From Citrobacter enshiensis (lineage in GTDB: Bacteria > Pseudomonadota > Gammaproteobacteria > Enterobacterales > Enterobacteriaceae): a stretch of DNA of 64,000 nucleotides. The notes below the pieces were generated by a model. It saw nothing but the letters and a program-made list of their open reading frames with translations, did not search any database and was not told the DNA's origin. The position numbers and the translations under genes were made by a program. Shown here piece after piece: positions 1-12,756 of this stretch. The DNA lies in assembly GCF_029338175.1 (NCBI RefSeq), contig NZ_CP119862.1:4062839-4126838 (forward strand), written 5' to 3'. The stretch's first letter is position 1, and every line of letters begins with the position of its first letter.

Positions 1-819
1 GAGCAATCCAACGATCTGCGGACCAAAGGTGTAGATGGCAAACATCGGGATCACCTGACAGGTCCAGATGACCGCAACGAAAAGCACAAACGGAAAATGG
101 CGGCGGTTAAACAACTGCAGGAAACGGGTTTCCTTAGGCGGTTCGTCATCAAAAACGACGGGTTCGCCAAACAATTTGATCATCATCTTCTGGCACTCTT
201 CCACCCGTCCTTTGCGTAGCAGCCAACGCGGGGATTCCGGGAGGTCAAAACGGCCAATCAGGATGATAAGACACGGAATGGCGGCACTGCCAAGCATCCA
301 GCGCCAGCCGCCTTCAACGTCGTATAAACAATAGCCGACCAGGTTGGCGCAGGTCGCGCCCACGTACCACATAGCGGCAATAAAACCGATGGAGAACGCC
401 CGCTGGCGGGTGTTGGAGAATTCGGTGATCATCGAGGTGGCGATGGGATAATCCGCGCCAATCACAATCCCAATCAGCACGCGCATGATCAGCAGTTCAA
501 ACGGTGTAGAGACAAACATGGTCGCCACCGATATCGCCCCAATGGCGACGATATCGATAAGGAACATTTTGCGGCGTCCGACCTTGTCGCAAATATAGCC
601 AAACAGCGAGGTACCAACAAACAGCCCTGCCAGCGTCGCGGCGCCGAGCATACCGATCCATTCTGCGTCCAGGCCCAATGTCGGGGTCAATTGCTCCAGC
701 GCAACGCCGATAATGACGAGTACGTACCCATCCAGAAAGGGTCCACCGCTTCCCCACAGCATGATACGGCGGTGAATGGATGAGAATTTGAGGTCGTCAA
801 AATTCCTTGGCTGCTGCAT
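1..819 (-). CDS. yaaU: YaaU, putative MFS transporter (3' end outside window)
   Basis: The first 273 residues of a sugar-transporter-type major facilitator protein; the rest lies beyond the window edge. The reading frame is open from the edge to an ATG at 819, preceded by AGGA at a suitable distance; a second in-frame ATG lies at 837. The N-terminus (QQPRNFDDLKFSSIHRR) closely matches E. coli YaaU. A loop 2-3 motif (GYICDKVGRRKM) and the cytoplasmic ESPRWLLRKGR motif of the sugar-porter branch are present. It lies directly downstream of fixX on the same strand, as in E. coli. The substrate is unknown; a role in carnitine metabolism is only suggested by position. Confidence 0.93.
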   Translation of the reverse strand, partial: MQQPRNFDDLKFSSIHRRIMLWGSGGPFLDGYVLVIIGVALEQLTPTLGLDAEWIGMLGAATLAGLFVGTSLFGYICDKVGRRKMFLIDIVAIGAISVATMFVSTPFELLIMRVLIGIVIGADYPIATSMITEFSNTRQRAFSIGFIAAMWYVGATCANLVGYCLYDVEGGWRWMLGSAAIPCLIILIGRFDLPESPRWLLRKGRVEECQKMMIKLFGEPVVFDDEPPKETRFLQLFNRRHFPFVLFVAVIWTCQVIPMFAIYTFGPQIVGLL

Positions 820-844
820 GGCTATTTCCTGTTTCATCGGCAAC

Positions 845-936
845 GTTGCCGGATGGCGACGCAAAACGTCTTATCCGGCTAACAGAACTGCATATTTTAG
901 TCGGCCGGATGCGCGTAAGCGCTACCCGGCATCGGG
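845..936. repeat. REP/BIME element between yaaU and fixX
   Basis: Two palindromic units are present: GCCGGATGGCG...CGTCTTATCCGGC and GGCCGGATGCGCG...GCGCTACCCGGC. These are typical enterobacterial REP sequences. They sit in the gap between fixX and yaaU and probably stabilise the 3' end of the fix mRNA or separate the two genes. Confidence 0.85.
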
Positions 937-937
937 C

Positions 938-1225
938 TCAGCCGTAACGAAACTCCACGCCAAAGGTGCCACGCGGGTATTCCCACTTTTCCAGCGCCGT
1001 CCCCAAACCGAGGATCCGGCAGGTGCCGCATTCAAGACACCCTGCATAATCAAAACGTACGCTACCGTCATCCTGTTTTTTATACAATCCCGCAGGGCAG
1101 GCCTTAATCAGAACTTCCAGCGCCTGTTTATCGGGGTCAGTTTTCAGAATGATGTGTGGATTCTCTTCATCCACATTGAATTTATTAACGCCCAGTTTGA
1201 CGTCTACATTGACGGAAGAAGTCAT
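938..1225 (-). CDS. fixX: FixX, ferredoxin-like protein
   Basis: 95 residues, the usual length. FixX is the ferredoxin-like partner of the FixC flavoprotein and is thought to pass electrons from FixAB to the quinone pool or to the carnitine-reducing branch. The sequence has CPAGLY near residue 43 and a CLECGTC cluster near residue 63, consistent with Fe-S ligation. The start overlaps the fixC stop (ATGA), so the genes are translationally coupled. It is the last gene of fixABCX. Confidence 0.96.
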   Translation of the reverse strand: MTSSVNVDVKLGVNKFNVDEENPHIILKTDPDKQALEVLIKACPAGLYKKQDDGSVRFDYAGCLECGTCRILGLGTALEKWEYPRGTFGVEFRYG

Positions 1226-2508
1226 AATGCGGTTACTCCTTTAATGCCGTCCTTCATCAAATTGATAAAGCCGACTTTCTTAGCATGGCGCAGGATTTTT
1301 TTACGCATCGGCACCGGCGCGCTGCCATCAATGGTAAAGAGATCGCGAGCAATGCCGACAACCATTTCAGGGTATTGCGTAAACATGCGCGGATTGTCGA
1401 GGAAGGCAGGTAAACGCTGGTACATGCGCATATCACGCATCGGGCCGTTGTCCAGATGCTGATGGTATTCCGCCAGTCCTTGCTTACTGAAATCGTTGCT
1501 ACGCATGGCAGAGAGTACCGTTTTCGCGGCGGCTTCACCTGCCGATACTGCCAGATCCATACCGCGAATAGTAAAGCCCAGGTTCATGCACATTCCGGCG
1601 GCATCGCCGGCAATCAACACGCCGTCCCCTACCAGCTCAGGCTGCATGTTCATTCCGGCTTCAGGAACGACGTGCGCGGCATATTCGACCATCTTGCCGC
1701 CAGCAATGAGCGGAGCGACTGCCGGGTGTTGTTTAAAGTCTTCCAGCATTTGTGGAACCGATTTTTTGGCGTCTTTCAGATGATGAAGGCCGCACACCAG
1801 CCCCAGAGAAATGGTTGTTTCATTGGTATAGAGGAAACCGCCGCCCATCAGGCCATCGGTTGGCGATCCTGCAAACAGACAGGCAGCCCCTTCGTTGCCC
1901 TGCAACTGGAAGCGATCTTCAATCACCGATTTGGGTAATTCGATAAGCTCTTTTACCCCTACCGCAACGTGTTCTGCTTCAACGCGTTTTGCCATGCCCA
2001 GTTGTTCCGCCAACAGAGAATTCACCCCATCGGCCAGGATCACGACCTTCGCTTCGAGAATATCGCCATCGGCTTCAACACCCACCACTTTCCCGTCGCG
2101 TTTAACGACGTTATCGACGCGGATGCCGGTGATCAGCTGCGCGCCCGCTTCTTCCGCCTGTTCCATGAGCCAGGCGTCAAATTTACTGCGCAGTACGGAA
2201 TAAGAAACTTGTGAAGGTGCGGCGTCTTCACCGTTGAAATAATCCACCGTCATCGCCCCTTTATCCGTCATAAAGGCGAGTTTTTCGTGGGTAATTACAC
2301 GTTCGACGGGAGCCTGTTCAGCAAACCCAGGGAGAATGCGTTCAAGACTATGGGCATAAATACGCCCACCGGTGACATTCTTCGCACCTGCAGAATTGCC
2401 GCGCTCGATAACTAACACCTGTGCCCCTTCACGGGCGAGCACCAGCGCCGCAACCGAACCGGCCAGCCCTGCTCCCACGATGATGGCATCAAAGATATCT
2501 TCGGACAT
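1222..2508 (-). CDS. fixC: FixC, electron-transfer flavoprotein:quinone oxidoreductase-like protein
   Basis: 428 residues, family length. The N-terminal FAD-binding Rossmann motif is DAIIVGAGLAGSVAALVLAREG, followed by an ERG motif; a second FAD motif (GDGVLIAGDAAGMCMNLGFT) lies near residue 300. It resembles ETF-ubiquinone oxidoreductase and geranylgeranyl-reductase flavoproteins. In E. coli it belongs to the electron-transfer chain required for anaerobic carnitine reduction. RBS GGAG lies before the ATG; the stop overlaps the fixX start. Confidence 0.96.
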   Translation of the reverse strand: MSEDIFDAIIVGAGLAGSVAALVLAREGAQVLVIERGNSAGAKNVTGGRIYAHSLERILPGFAEQAPVERVITHEKLAFMTDKGAMTVDYFNGEDAAPSQVSYSVLRSKFDAWLMEQAEEAGAQLITGIRVDNVVKRDGKVVGVEADGDILEAKVVILADGVNSLLAEQLGMAKRVEAEHVAVGVKELIELPKSVIEDRFQLQGNEGAACLFAGSPTDGLMGGGFLYTNETTISLGLVCGLHHLKDAKKSVPQMLEDFKQHPAVAPLIAGGKMVEYAAHVVPEAGMNMQPELVGDGVLIAGDAAGMCMNLGFTIRGMDLAVSAGEAAAKTVLSAMRSNDFSKQGLAEYHQHLDNGPMRDMRMYQRLPAFLDNPRMFTQYPEMVVGIARDLFTIDGSAPVPMRKKILRHAKKVGFINLMKDGIKGVTAL

Positions 2509-2533
2509 AAGAACTCCAGATTAACCTGTCGAT

Positions 2534-2558
2534 GGCAGGGCCGGGGGCCGGCCCTGCC
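2534..2558. other. Perfect GC-rich intercistronic hairpin between fixB and fixC
   Basis: An 11-bp perfect inverted repeat (GGCAGGGCCGG / CCGGCCCTGCC) around a GGG loop lies in the 57-nt gap between the fixB stop and the fixC start. No T-run follows, so it is not a classical terminator. It could protect the upstream fixAB transcript or tune relative expression (inference). Confidence 0.8.
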
Positions 2559-2565
2559 TGGTGGA

Positions 2566-3507
2566 TCAGCGTGCTAACGCGCTCGTGAGCGCTGGCAGGA
2601 TCTTCATAACGTCGCCGACAATGCCGTAATCAGCGTATTGGAATATCGGGGCATTTTTATCTTTGTTAATGGCGCAAATGGTTTGTGAGCCGTTCGCCCC
2701 CACCATGTGCTGAATTTGCCCAGAGATCCCGACCGCCAGATACAGGTCTGGCTTAAGCATCAGGTTGGAGATCCCGACATAACGCTCGTGCTCCATCCAT
2801 TTTTCGTTTTCCGCCACCGGACGGGAGCAGGCCAGCTCCGCGCCAATGGCTTCGCACAGCGCGACCGCCAGAGAAATATTCTCTTTGCTGCCGATGCCTC
2901 GCCCGACGCTGACCACCAGGCGCGCTTTGTCGAGATCAACGCTGTTGCTTTGACGCGCCAGCGTTGCGGTGCGGGTCACCGCAATCTCAGGTGACTGCCA
3001 CTGTACAACCTGCGCAGTCCCACTCAGAGAGGCATCCTGAGCCGCGGCCTCAAACGTGCCGCTGCTGAGCGTGATAACAGCAAATGGCGAAGCGATCGTC
3101 TCTTCACCAATGGCCAGACCGCCATAGACCATATGTTTAACGGCCGCACGACCCTCTTTTTGCTCCACCGCGCTCGCGTCATTGGAGACGGCAGCCGACA
3201 AACGAAACGCCAGCTTTGCCGCCAGCAGTTTGCCGCGACGGGTATTGGGCAGCAGCACCACTCCCGCCTCGCTTTGCTGACGAATGGTTTGCACCATCAC
3301 GTCGGCATAATCTTCCATCATGCGGTCATCGGGCTTACCGCTCAGTTGCCAGACGTGATTTGCGCCGGACTGAAACGCCGTTACGCCATCAGTATCGTTA
3401 AGCACAAACGCATTAATCTGTTCACCTAAAGCCTGTGCGCCACCCATCAGTTCCGGCAGGCGAGAAGGGGTATCGCTGAATACCCAGACACTGGAAAACT
3501 TGCTCAT
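2566..3507 (-). CDS. fixB: FixB, electron transfer flavoprotein alpha-subunit homologue
   Basis: 313 residues, equal to E. coli FixB. ETF-alpha family: the C-terminal FAD domain carries [29 protein letters not shown] and the [20 protein letters not shown] segment. It forms a heterodimer with FixA that carries electrons to the carnitine/crotonobetaine branch. It lies 11 nt downstream of fixA and is transcribed with it. Confidence 0.97.
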   Translation of the reverse strand: MSKFSSVWVFSDTPSRLPELMGGAQALGEQINAFVLNDTDGVTAFQSGANHVWQLSGKPDDRMMEDYADVMVQTIRQQSEAGVVLLPNTRRGKLLAAKLAFRLSAAVSNDASAVEQKEGRAAVKHMVYGGLAIGEETIASPFAVITLSSGTFEAAAQDASLSGTAQVVQWQSPEIAVTRTATLARQSNSVDLDKARLVVSVGRGIGSKENISLAVALCEAIGAELACSRPVAENEKWMEHERYVGISNLMLKPDLYLAVGISGQIQHMVGANGSQTICAINKDKNAPIFQYADYGIVGDVMKILPALTSALAR

Positions 3508-3518
3508 AACATCCCCTT

Positions 3519-4292
3519 TTAACGAATAATTTTGCGCAGATGATCGGCAAACGCGGCGATCTGTTCTTCACCATCGCCTTCAATGACGATACGCTGACGT
3601 TCGCGCTGTTTCGGCGCAGCAACCTGTTGAGCGGAATAAGCGTCAACCGCATTGAATCCGATATCCGCAGATGACCAGACCTGAACCGGTTTTTTGGCCG
3701 CGCCAAGAATGGCTTTCATGGACGGAATCTGCGGAGTGTTAATGTCGGTAGAAACGGCCACCACCGCAGGAAGGGGAATGCTCAGGGTTTCGATTTCATC
3801 TTCCAGCTCACGTTCCACCGTGAGGGTGTTATCCGCCAGCGAGAGGATCTTGCTGACGCCATTAATGGCGGGGATCTGCAGCGTTTCGCCCACCAGCAGG
3901 CTCACCTGCTGTGCATAAAGGTCAGAAGAACCATCGCCACAGACAATCAGATCAAAGCCGGATTTTTGCGCGGCGGCAGCCAGCGCGGCAGCCGTATGCT
4001 GCGGTAACGCCTGTTCAAACTGGTCGTCAATCACCACGATCAGTTCATCAGGACCACGGGAGAGCACATCTTTCCGCCCTTTTGCGTTAGTCAGCGCTTT
4101 GCCGCCCACGCTCAGCGCAATAACCTGCGCTTCACCAACCTGCTGTTTTAACTGACAAGCAGCTTCGATCGCATTCAGATCGTATTGGCTGATTTTGCCA
4201 TCTGCTTTGCTGAGATCTAATGAGCCATCAGCATTATTAATCACAATATCCTGTTCATCAGGTACGCACTTGTAGCAAGTAATTATCTTCAT
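3519..4292 (-). CDS. fixA: FixA, electron transfer flavoprotein beta-subunit homologue
   Basis: 257 residues from ATG 4292; the start is chosen because [16 protein letters not shown] matches the family N-terminus and TGGAGA stands just upstream. An in-frame extension to 4382 exists but has no RBS and runs into the regulatory region. ETF-beta family, partner of FixB. It is the first gene of fixABCX, divergent from caiT, and shares the CaiF/CRP-controlled intergenic region. Confidence 0.96.
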   Translation of the reverse strand: MKIITCYKCVPDEQDIVINNADGSLDLSKADGKISQYDLNAIEAACQLKQQVGEAQVIALSVGGKALTNAKGRKDVLSRGPDELIVVIDDQFEQALPQHTAAALAAAAQKSGFDLIVCGDGSSDLYAQQVSLLVGETLQIPAINGVSKILSLADNTLTVERELEDEIETLSIPLPAVVAVSTDINTPQIPSMKAILGAAKKPVQVWSSADIGFNAVDAYSAQQVAAPKQRERQRIVIEGDGEEQIAAFADHLRKIIR

Positions 4293-4424
4293 TGCATCTC
4301 CAGAAATCATGAAGGAAACGTCGTTCATATCGGCAGTGTTAAATATACAGATACCACGCTCTCTAATTCGGAAATAAAACATTAATCACCAATATTGAAA
4401 ATGTCACACACTGATATTTTCAAC

Positions 4425-4459
4425 TTTCAATAATGTTAAGCCCCTCACCAATATTGAAA
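4425..4459. promoter_or_regulatory. Candidate CaiF operator 1 (11-13-11 inverted repeat)
   Basis: TTTCAATAATG (4425-4435) and CAATATTGAAA (4449-4459) are inverted 11-mers with one mismatch, separated by exactly 13 bp, in the fixA-caiT divergent region. From memory, E. coli CaiF binds 11-bp inverted half-sites 13 bp apart; the geometry fits. A further lone half-site CAATATTGAAA lies at 4390-4400, close to the fixA start. Confidence 0.7.
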
Positions 4460-4480
4460 ACAGCCATCAAAACCCAAAAC

Positions 4481-4515
4481 TTTCAATATTGTTTTGTTGA
4501 TCACCAATATTGAAT
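4481..4515. promoter_or_regulatory. Candidate CaiF operator 2 (11-13-11 inverted repeat)
   Basis: TTTCAATATTG (4481-4491) and CAATATTGAAT (4505-4515) form an inverted repeat with a single mismatch and again a 13-bp spacer. It is the second full copy in the cai/fix divergent region. The two operators are 56 bp apart, start to start. Confidence 0.7.
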
Positions 4516-4610
4516 GCCAGAGAGTTACGAAAGTAAAAAAATCACACATAACCATTTGATTTTAAATCAAAAACAAACAAATAATCGTCAAAAATCACCC
4601 AGCATAAAAG

Positions 4611-4626
4611 TGTGACACAGGTAACA
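4611..4626. promoter_or_regulatory. Candidate CRP site upstream of caiT
   Basis: TGTGA-N6-TAACA, one mismatch from the CRP consensus TGTGA-N6-TCACA, 148 bp before the caiT start. Carnitine operons in E. coli are CRP-dependent; this is the best match I see in the intergenic region. Confidence 0.45.
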
Positions 4627-4770
4627 GTACACAGGGGACTGAATACCCATTATGAAGTACTTTCCAACGCGTTCCCGAGGTTAATAAATCATTAAATAAT
4701 TATTACAAAAAACAAACAAGAAATAACATCCGGGAACACAAAATAAATTTTGTTTTGACACTGGAATTAA

Positions 4771-6291
<1,521 letters not shown>

Positions 6292-6322
6292 CTTTAACCC
6301 CAATATATCAAGAGGTTGGAAG

Positions 6323-7465
6323 ATGGATTTTAATTTAAATGATGAGCAGGAACTGTTTGTCGCTGGTATTCGTGAACTGATGGCCAGTGAAAACTGGGAA
6401 GCGTATTTTGCCGAGTGCGATCGCGACAGCGTCTATCCAGAACGTTTTGTAAAAGCACTGGCGGATATGGGCATTGATAGCCTGCTTATCCCAGAAGAAC
6501 ACGGCGGACTGGAAGCCGGTTTTGTCACCGTCGCGGCGGTCTGGATGGAACTGGGACGCCTGGGCGCGCCAACGTATGTGCTGTACCAGCTTCCAGGTGG
6601 GTTTAACACCTTCCTGCGTGAAGGAACCCAAGAACAGATCGATAAGATCATGGCTTTCCAGGGGACCGGGAAGCAAATGTGGAACTCCGCCATCACAGAA
6701 CCGGGAGCGGGATCAGATGTTGGCAGTTTAAAAACTACTTATACACGTAAAAATGGTAAGGTTTATCTTAACGGCAGTAAGTGCTTTATCACCAGTAGCG
6801 CCTATACCCCTTACGTCGTGGTAATGGCACGAGACGCCGCCTCTCCGGACAAACCAGTTTATACCGAATGGTGTGTCGATATGAGCAAAGCGGGCATCAA
6901 AGTTAACAAACTTGAGAAGCTCGGTCTGCGCATGGACAGCTGCTGCGAAATCAACTTTGACGACGTCGAACTGGAAGAGAAAGACATGTTCGGTCGTGAA
7001 GGTAATGGCTTTAACCGCGTAAAAGAAGAGTTCGATCACGAACGTTTCCTGGTGGCCTTAACCAACTACGGTACCGCGATGTGCGCCTTTGAAGATGCCG
7101 CGCGCTATGCGAATCAGCGCGTGCAGTTTGGCGAAACTATCGGTCGCTTCCAGCTGATTCAGGAAAAATTCGCTCACATGGCGATTAAATTAAACTCCAT
7201 GAAAAACATGCTGTTTGAAGCAGCATGGAAGAGCGATAACGGCACCATCACCTCCGGTGATGCCGCGATGTGTAAGTACTTCTGCGCCAATGCTGCGTTT
7301 GAAGTTGTGGACAGTGCTATGCAGGTGTTGGGCGGCGTGGGGATTGCGGGCAACCACCGTATCACGCGTTTCTGGCGTGACCTGCGCGTTGACCGTGTAT
7401 CCGGCGGTTCTGACGAAATGCAGATCCTGACGCTGGGTCGTGCAGTACTGAAACAATATCGCTAA
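6323..7465 (+). CDS. caiA: CaiA, crotonobetainyl-CoA reductase
   Basis: 380 residues, acyl-CoA dehydrogenase superfamily. The FAD-family signature [13 protein letters not shown] is near residue 123; the C-terminal [20 protein letters not shown] segment is typical. It reduces crotonobetainyl-CoA to gamma-butyrobetainyl-CoA, taking electrons from FixABCX, in the cytoplasm under anaerobic conditions. It is followed by a 100-nt gap containing a REP element before caiB. Confidence 0.97.
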   Translation: MDFNLNDEQELFVAGIRELMASENWEAYFAECDRDSVYPERFVKALADMGIDSLLIPEEHGGLEAGFVTVAAVWMELGRLGAPTYVLYQLPGGFNTFLREGTQEQIDKIMAFQGTGKQMWNSAITEPGAGSDVGSLKTTYTRKNGKVYLNGSKCFITSSAYTPYVVVMARDAASPDKPVYTEWCVDMSKAGIKVNKLEKLGLRMDSCCEINFDDVELEEKDMFGREGNGFNRVKEEFDHERFLVALTNYGTAMCAFEDAARYANQRVQFGETIGRFQLIQEKFAHMAIKLNSMKNMLFEAAWKSDNGTITSGDAAMCKYFCANAAFEVVDSAMQVLGGVGIAGNHRITRFWRDLRVDRVSGGSDEMQILTLGRAVLKQYR

Positions 7466-7469
7466 ATGG

Positions 7470-8786
<1,317 letters not shown>

Positions 8787-8794
8787 ACGCGGTC

Positions 8795-8821
8795 GCGCTG
8801 GCTGGCTTTGCCAGTTAGCGC
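8795..8821. other. Intercistronic hairpin between caiB and caiC
   Basis: GCGCTGGCTGGC - TTT - GCCAGTTAGCGC: a 12-bp stem in RNA with two G-U pairs and a 3-nt loop. There is no U-tract, so it is probably an mRNA stability or processing element rather than a terminator. Confidence 0.65.
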
Positions 8822-8850
8822 CATCACGGTGAAAAACGGATAGAGGTGCA

Positions 8851-10404
8851 ATGGATATCGTTGGCGGACAAAACTTACGTCAGATGTGGGACGACCTTGC
8901 GGACGTCTATGATGATAAAATGGCGCTCATTTTCGAGTCCAGCGAGGGCATCGTACAGCAATTCAGCTATGCCTCGCTGAATGAGGAAATCAACCGTACA
9001 GCAAACCTGTTCTATTCGTTAGGGATTCGAAAAGGCGATAAGGTTGCACTCCATCTGGATAACTGCCCGGAATTTATCTTCTGCTGGTTTGGACTGGCAA
9101 AAATTGGGGCCGTCATGGTGCCGATTAATGCCCGGTTGCTGCGGGAAGAAAGCACCTGGATTTTGCAAAGTAGCCAGGCACAGCTGTTAGTCACCAGCAG
9201 TCAGTTCTATCCGATGTACCAACAAATTCAGCAGGATGCCGACAATCCGCTTACGTGCATTTGTCTCATCGGGCAGGACGTTCCAAAGGCAGATGGCATT
9301 ATCAACTTTACTCAGTTGAGAACGCAGCAATCTACCACGCTTCATTATGCTCCGCCGCTCAGTACGGACGATACCGCCGAAATACTGTTCACCTCTGGCA
9401 CCACGTCACGCCCTAAAGGGGTGGTCATCACCCACTATAATTTACGTTTCGCAGGCTACTACTCCTCCTGGCAATGTGCCTTGCGCGAGGATGATATCTA
9501 CCTGACGGTCATGCCTGCTTTTCATATCGACTGTCAGTGTACGGCGGCAATGGCCGCGTTCTCGGTGGGCTGTACCTTTGTATTGATCGAGAAATACAGC
9601 GCCCGCGCGTTTTGGGAACAGGTACGAAAATACCGCGCCACCGTCACCGAATGCATCCCGATGATGATCCGGACGCTGATGGTACAACCCGAATCGCCAC
9701 AAGACCGGCAGCATCACCTGCGCGAAGTGATGTTCTACCTCAACTTGTCGGTACAGGAAAAAGATGACTTTATTGCGCGCTTCGGCGTCAGACTGCTGAC
9801 CTCCTACGGAATGACGGAGACTATTGTCGGGATCATTGGCGACAGACCGGGAGACAAGCGACGCTGGCCCTCTATCGGACGCGTCGGTTTTTGTTATGAA
9901 GCCGAAATCCGCGACGAGAACAACCGCCCTCTCCCCCCCGGTGAGACCGGTGAAATCTGTATCAAAGGCATCCCAGGGAAAACCATTTTCAAAGAGTATT
10001 ACGACCGCCCGGATGCGACCGCAAAAGCGCTGGAGCCAGAGGGCTGGCTGCATACGGGTGATTCCGGCTACAGAGACGAAGAAGGCTTTTTCTACTTTGT
10101 CGACCGGCGCTGCAACATGATCAAGCGCGGAGGGGAAAACGTCTCCTGCGTTGAACTGGAAAATATTATTTCCGCACACCCGAAAATTCAGGACATCGTT
10201 GTCGTCGGGATTAAAGATTCTATTCGCGATGAAGCCATTAAAGCTTTTGTGGTGCTCAACGAAGGGGAAACGTTAAGCGAAGATGAATTTTTCGGTTTTT
10301 GTGAAATGAATATGGCGAAATTTAAAGTTCCCTCTTTTATGGAGATACGAACCGATTTGCCTCGCAATTGTTCAGGAAAAATAATCAAAAAAAATCTGAA
10401 ATAA
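8851..10404 (+). CDS. caiC: CaiC, crotonobetaine/carnitine-CoA ligase
   Basis: 517 residues, equal to E. coli CaiC. ANL adenylating enzyme: AMP-binding P-loop [15 protein letters not shown] near residue 181, SYGMTET near 315, GWLHTGD near 395, hinge region [14 protein letters not shown], and the C-terminal catalytic lysine in [12 protein letters not shown]. It primes the pathway by making carnitinyl-, crotonobetainyl- or butyrobetainyl-CoA with ATP. Confidence 0.97.
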   Translation: MDIVGGQNLRQMWDDLADVYDDKMALIFESSEGIVQQFSYASLNEEINRTANLFYSLGIRKGDKVALHLDNCPEFIFCWFGLAKIGAVMVPINARLLREESTWILQSSQAQLLVTSSQFYPMYQQIQQDADNPLTCICLIGQDVPKADGIINFTQLRTQQSTTLHYAPPLSTDDTAEILFTSGTTSRPKGVVITHYNLRFAGYYSSWQCALREDDIYLTVMPAFHIDCQCTAAMAAFSVGCTFVLIEKYSARAFWEQVRKYRATVTECIPMMIRTLMVQPESPQDRQHHLREVMFYLNLSVQEKDDFIARFGVRLLTSYGMTETIVGIIGDRPGDKRRWPSIGRVGFCYEAEIRDENNRPLPPGETGEICIKGIPGKTIFKEYYDRPDATAKALEPEGWLHTGDSGYRDEEGFFYFVDRRCNMIKRGGENVSCVELENIISAHPKIQDIVVVGIKDSIRDEAIKAFVVLNEGETLSEDEFFGFCEMNMAKFKVPSFMEIRTDLPRNCSGKIIKKNLK

Positions 10405-10520
10405 CGCACACGGTGGGGAAACACCCCGCCCAGAACAAATATCACGACGAAATGGATGCAGCGCTTTGCAGGATCTGTGCTGCCTCTGTAACGGAATAAC
10501 AATAATTAAGGAGTGAAAAT

Positions 10521-11306
10521 ATGAGTGAATCATTACATCTGACCCGCAATGGCCCAATTCTGGAAATTACCCTGGACAGGCCAAAAGCGAATGCCATCGA
10601 CGCCAAAACCAGTTTCGAAATGGGCGAAGTTTTTCTCCAGTTCCGTGACGATCCTCAACTGCGCGTGGCCATTATTACCGGCGGCGGCGAAAAATTCTTT
10701 TCTGCCGGTTGGGACCTGAAAGCCGCAGCTGAAGGTGAAGCGCCAGATGCAGATTTTGGTCCTGGCGGATTTGCCGGTTTAACCGAAATCTTTGACCTCG
10801 ACAAACCGGTCATTGCCGCCGTTAACGGCTATGCGTTTGGCGGTGGCTTTGAGCTGGCGCTGGCGGCTGACTTTATTGTCTGCGCAGAAAACGCCAGCTT
10901 CGCGTTGCCGGAAGCCAAACTGGGGATCGTGCCGGACAGCGGCGGCGTTCTGCGTCTGCCCAAACTGCTGCCTCCTGCCATCGTTAATGAAATGGTGATG
11001 ACCGGCCGACGCATGGATGCGGAAGAAGCACTACGCTGGGGGATCGTGAACCGCGTCGTGAGCCAGTCAGCATTGATGGACAGCGCCCGCGAACTGGCGC
11101 AACAGCTGGTAGACAGTGCACCGCTGGCCATCGCCGCGCTCAAAGAGATTTATCGCGCCACCAGCGAAATGTCGGTTGAAGAAGGCTATCGCCACATCCG
11201 CAGCGGCGCGCTAAAACATTACCCTGCCGTACTGCATTCCGAAGATGCCGTCGAAGGGCCGCTGGCATTTGCAGAAAAACGCGACCCGGTTTGGAAAGGG
11301 CGTTAA
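10521..11306 (+). CDS. caiD: CaiD, crotonobetainyl-CoA hydratase (carnitinyl-CoA dehydratase)
   Basis: 261 residues, crotonase fold. Oxyanion-hole segments [10 protein letters not shown] (about residue 56) and [16 protein letters not shown] (about residue 102), and the [16 protein letters not shown] catalytic region are present. It interconverts carnitinyl-CoA and crotonobetainyl-CoA. A clear RBS (AAGGAGTG) precedes the ATG after a 116-nt gap from caiC. That gap is larger than usual within the operon and holds only weak inverted repeats. Confidence 0.97.
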   Translation: MSESLHLTRNGPILEITLDRPKANAIDAKTSFEMGEVFLQFRDDPQLRVAIITGGGEKFFSAGWDLKAAAEGEAPDADFGPGGFAGLTEIFDLDKPVIAAVNGYAFGGGFELALAADFIVCAENASFALPEAKLGIVPDSGGVLRLPKLLPPAIVNEMVMTGRRMDAEEALRWGIVNRVVSQSALMDSARELAQQLVDSAPLAIAALKEIYRATSEMSVEEGYRHIRSGALKHYPAVLHSEDAVEGPLAFAEKRDPVWKGR

Positions 11307-11308
11307 TG

Positions 11309-11395
11309 CCCGATGGCGCTAACGCTTATCCGGTCTACAAAGAGTGCTGTTTCGTAAGCCGGATAAGGTATTTATGCCGTCATCCGGCAAAAAAC
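11309..11395. repeat. REP/BIME element between caiD and caiE
   Basis: GCCCGATGGCGCTAACGCTTATCCGG unit followed by an inverted GCCGGATAAGG...CCGTCATCCGGC unit, in the caiD-caiE gap. Confidence 0.85.
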
Positions 11396-11409
11396 ATAAA
11401 GGAATACTC

Positions 11410-12006
11410 ATGAGCTATTACGCCTTTGAAGGCCTGATTCCGGTGGTGCACCCAGAGGCGTATGTCCATCCCAGCGCCGTGCTTATTGGCGATGTGATTG
11501 TTGGGGCTGGCGTTTATATCGGCCCACACGCTTCGCTGCGCGGCGACTATGGCCGCCTGATCCTTGAAGCAGGCGCCAATCTCCAGGATGGTTGCATTAT
11601 GCATGGCTATTGCGACACCGATACCATCGTGCATGAGAATGGGCACATTGGACACGGTGCGATTCTGCACGGTTGTATTGTCGGCCGGGACGCGCTGGTC
11701 GGCATGAACAGCGTCATCATGGACGGCGCTGTCATTGGCGAAGAGAGCATCGTCGCGGCGATGAGTTTTGTGAAAGCAGGATTTACAGGTGCTCCCCGCC
11801 AGCTACTGGTGGGCACGCCAGCGCGCTTTCTGCGTCCAGTGACGGACGAGGAGTTGCGCTGGAAGCGGCTCAATACGCAGGAATATCAGGATCTCGCCGT
11901 CCGCTGCCGGACATCGCTACATGAAACACAACCGTTAACACAGGTTGAAGCAAACCGGCCGCGACTGAAAGGCACAACGGAAGTGAAACCCAAATCGGAA
12001 ATGTAA
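11410..12006 (+). CDS. caiE: CaiE, carnitine operon hexapeptide-repeat protein
   Basis: 198 residues from the ATG at 11410, which follows AAAGGAA; an upstream in-frame ATG at 11344 starts inside the REP element and is rejected. Left-handed beta-helix hexapeptide repeats run through the first two-thirds ([55 protein letters not shown]), related to gamma-carbonic anhydrases and PaaY. In E. coli it raises CaiB/CaiD activity, perhaps through cofactor supply; its exact reaction is unsettled. Confidence 0.95.
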   Translation: MSYYAFEGLIPVVHPEAYVHPSAVLIGDVIVGAGVYIGPHASLRGDYGRLILEAGANLQDGCIMHGYCDTDTIVHENGHIGHGAILHGCIVGRDALVGMNSVIMDGAVIGEESIVAAMSFVKAGFTGAPRQLLVGTPARFLRPVTDEELRWKRLNTQEYQDLAVRCRTSLHETQPLTQVEANRPRLKGTTEVKPKSEM

Positions 12007-12009
12007 ATC

Positions 12010-12098
12010 ATGCCGGATGGCGCCAGCGCCTATCCGGGCAATCAGAAAGGTGAATGTGCTTGTCGGATAAGGCGTTTCACGACGCCATCCGACAAACA
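12010..12098. repeat. REP/BIME element between convergent caiE and caiF
   Basis: GCCGGATGGCGCCAGCGCCTATCCGGGC and an inverted GTCGGATAAGGCG...CGCCATCCGAC unit fill the 97-nt gap between convergent caiE and caiF and may act in bidirectional transcript ending. Confidence 0.85.
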
Positions 12099-12103
12099 GG
12101 CCA

Positions 12104-12499
12104 TTAACGACGCATGCTTTTAGAGAGCATCATTTGCCATTTTTGCTCGCGATTGAGTTCCCTGGGCGGTACGCCAGGCATACAAGATCGGCTCACCGGA
12201 CTCACCACTTTCGCCTGCGTACTGATACCCAGGCGGGTATACAGTGAAGCATCAATATTATTGATACGCACCAGTCGCTGACACTGACATCCCCGTCCCT
12301 CAAGCTGGTTTGGAATTGTCTTGGTTTCGCAGGCTATTTCCCCAACCTCAGAGAGAATATAAGAAACCGTATTAATCGCTTTACAATGGTCCATATCAAA
12401 ATGCTTAGCTATCTCTTTGGCGCTTACCCAACGATTTTGCGCCATCACCCAATCAGCAATTAACAAATAAAGTGGTTTTTCAACATATTCTTCACACAT
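12104..12499 (-). CDS. caiF: CaiF, transcriptional activator of the cai and fix operons
   Basis: 131 residues from ATG 12499, matching E. coli CaiF; a GTG two codons earlier (12505) is also possible. The N-terminal half predicts a winged-helix-like region (EKPLYLLIADWVMAQNRWVSAKEIAKHFDM), and the C-terminus REQKWQMMLSKSMRR is strongly conserved. It activates caiTABCDE and fixABCX anaerobically in response to carnitine. Its likely sites are the inverted repeats at 4425-4459 and 4481-4515. It lies downstream of carB on the same strand but behind a terminator. Confidence 0.95.
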   Translation of the reverse strand: MCEEYVEKPLYLLIADWVMAQNRWVSAKEIAKHFDMDHCKAINTVSYILSEVGEIACETKTIPNQLEGRGCQCQRLVRINNIDASLYTRLGISTQAKVVSPVSRSCMPGVPPRELNREQKWQMMLSKSMRR

Positions 12500-12700
12500 A
12501 GGCACACCATTTTCACTAATTAAAATTCTTACTCAGGCTCGGTCGGCGCGAATTAAACACAATGCCATTAGCCGTATTAAAGTCGTGGATATCAGCGATA
12601 ATATGCAAGTTAGAGGCTAATTAGTGTGAGCTAAATCTTGCTTGTCACATTGTAAGTATAATTAAAGAAATATAAATCCCCTGGAATTAACTTACCGACC

Positions 12701-12730
12701 AAAAAAAACGGCTCCTTTTCAGGAACCGTT
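12701..12730 (-). terminator. Rho-independent terminator after carB
   Basis: On the minus strand AACGGTTCCT - GAAA - AGGAGCCGTT followed by a run of T. It ends the carAB transcript before the caiF promoter region. Confidence 0.85.
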
Positions 12731-12756
12731 CAGATTAATGACAATATTCCGTTTTA

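Noticed and set aside
4293-4382. N-terminal extension of FixA to 4382
   Set aside because: No RBS, no similarity to the family, and it would cover promoter DNA; ATG 4292 has TGGAGA upstream and matches homologues.
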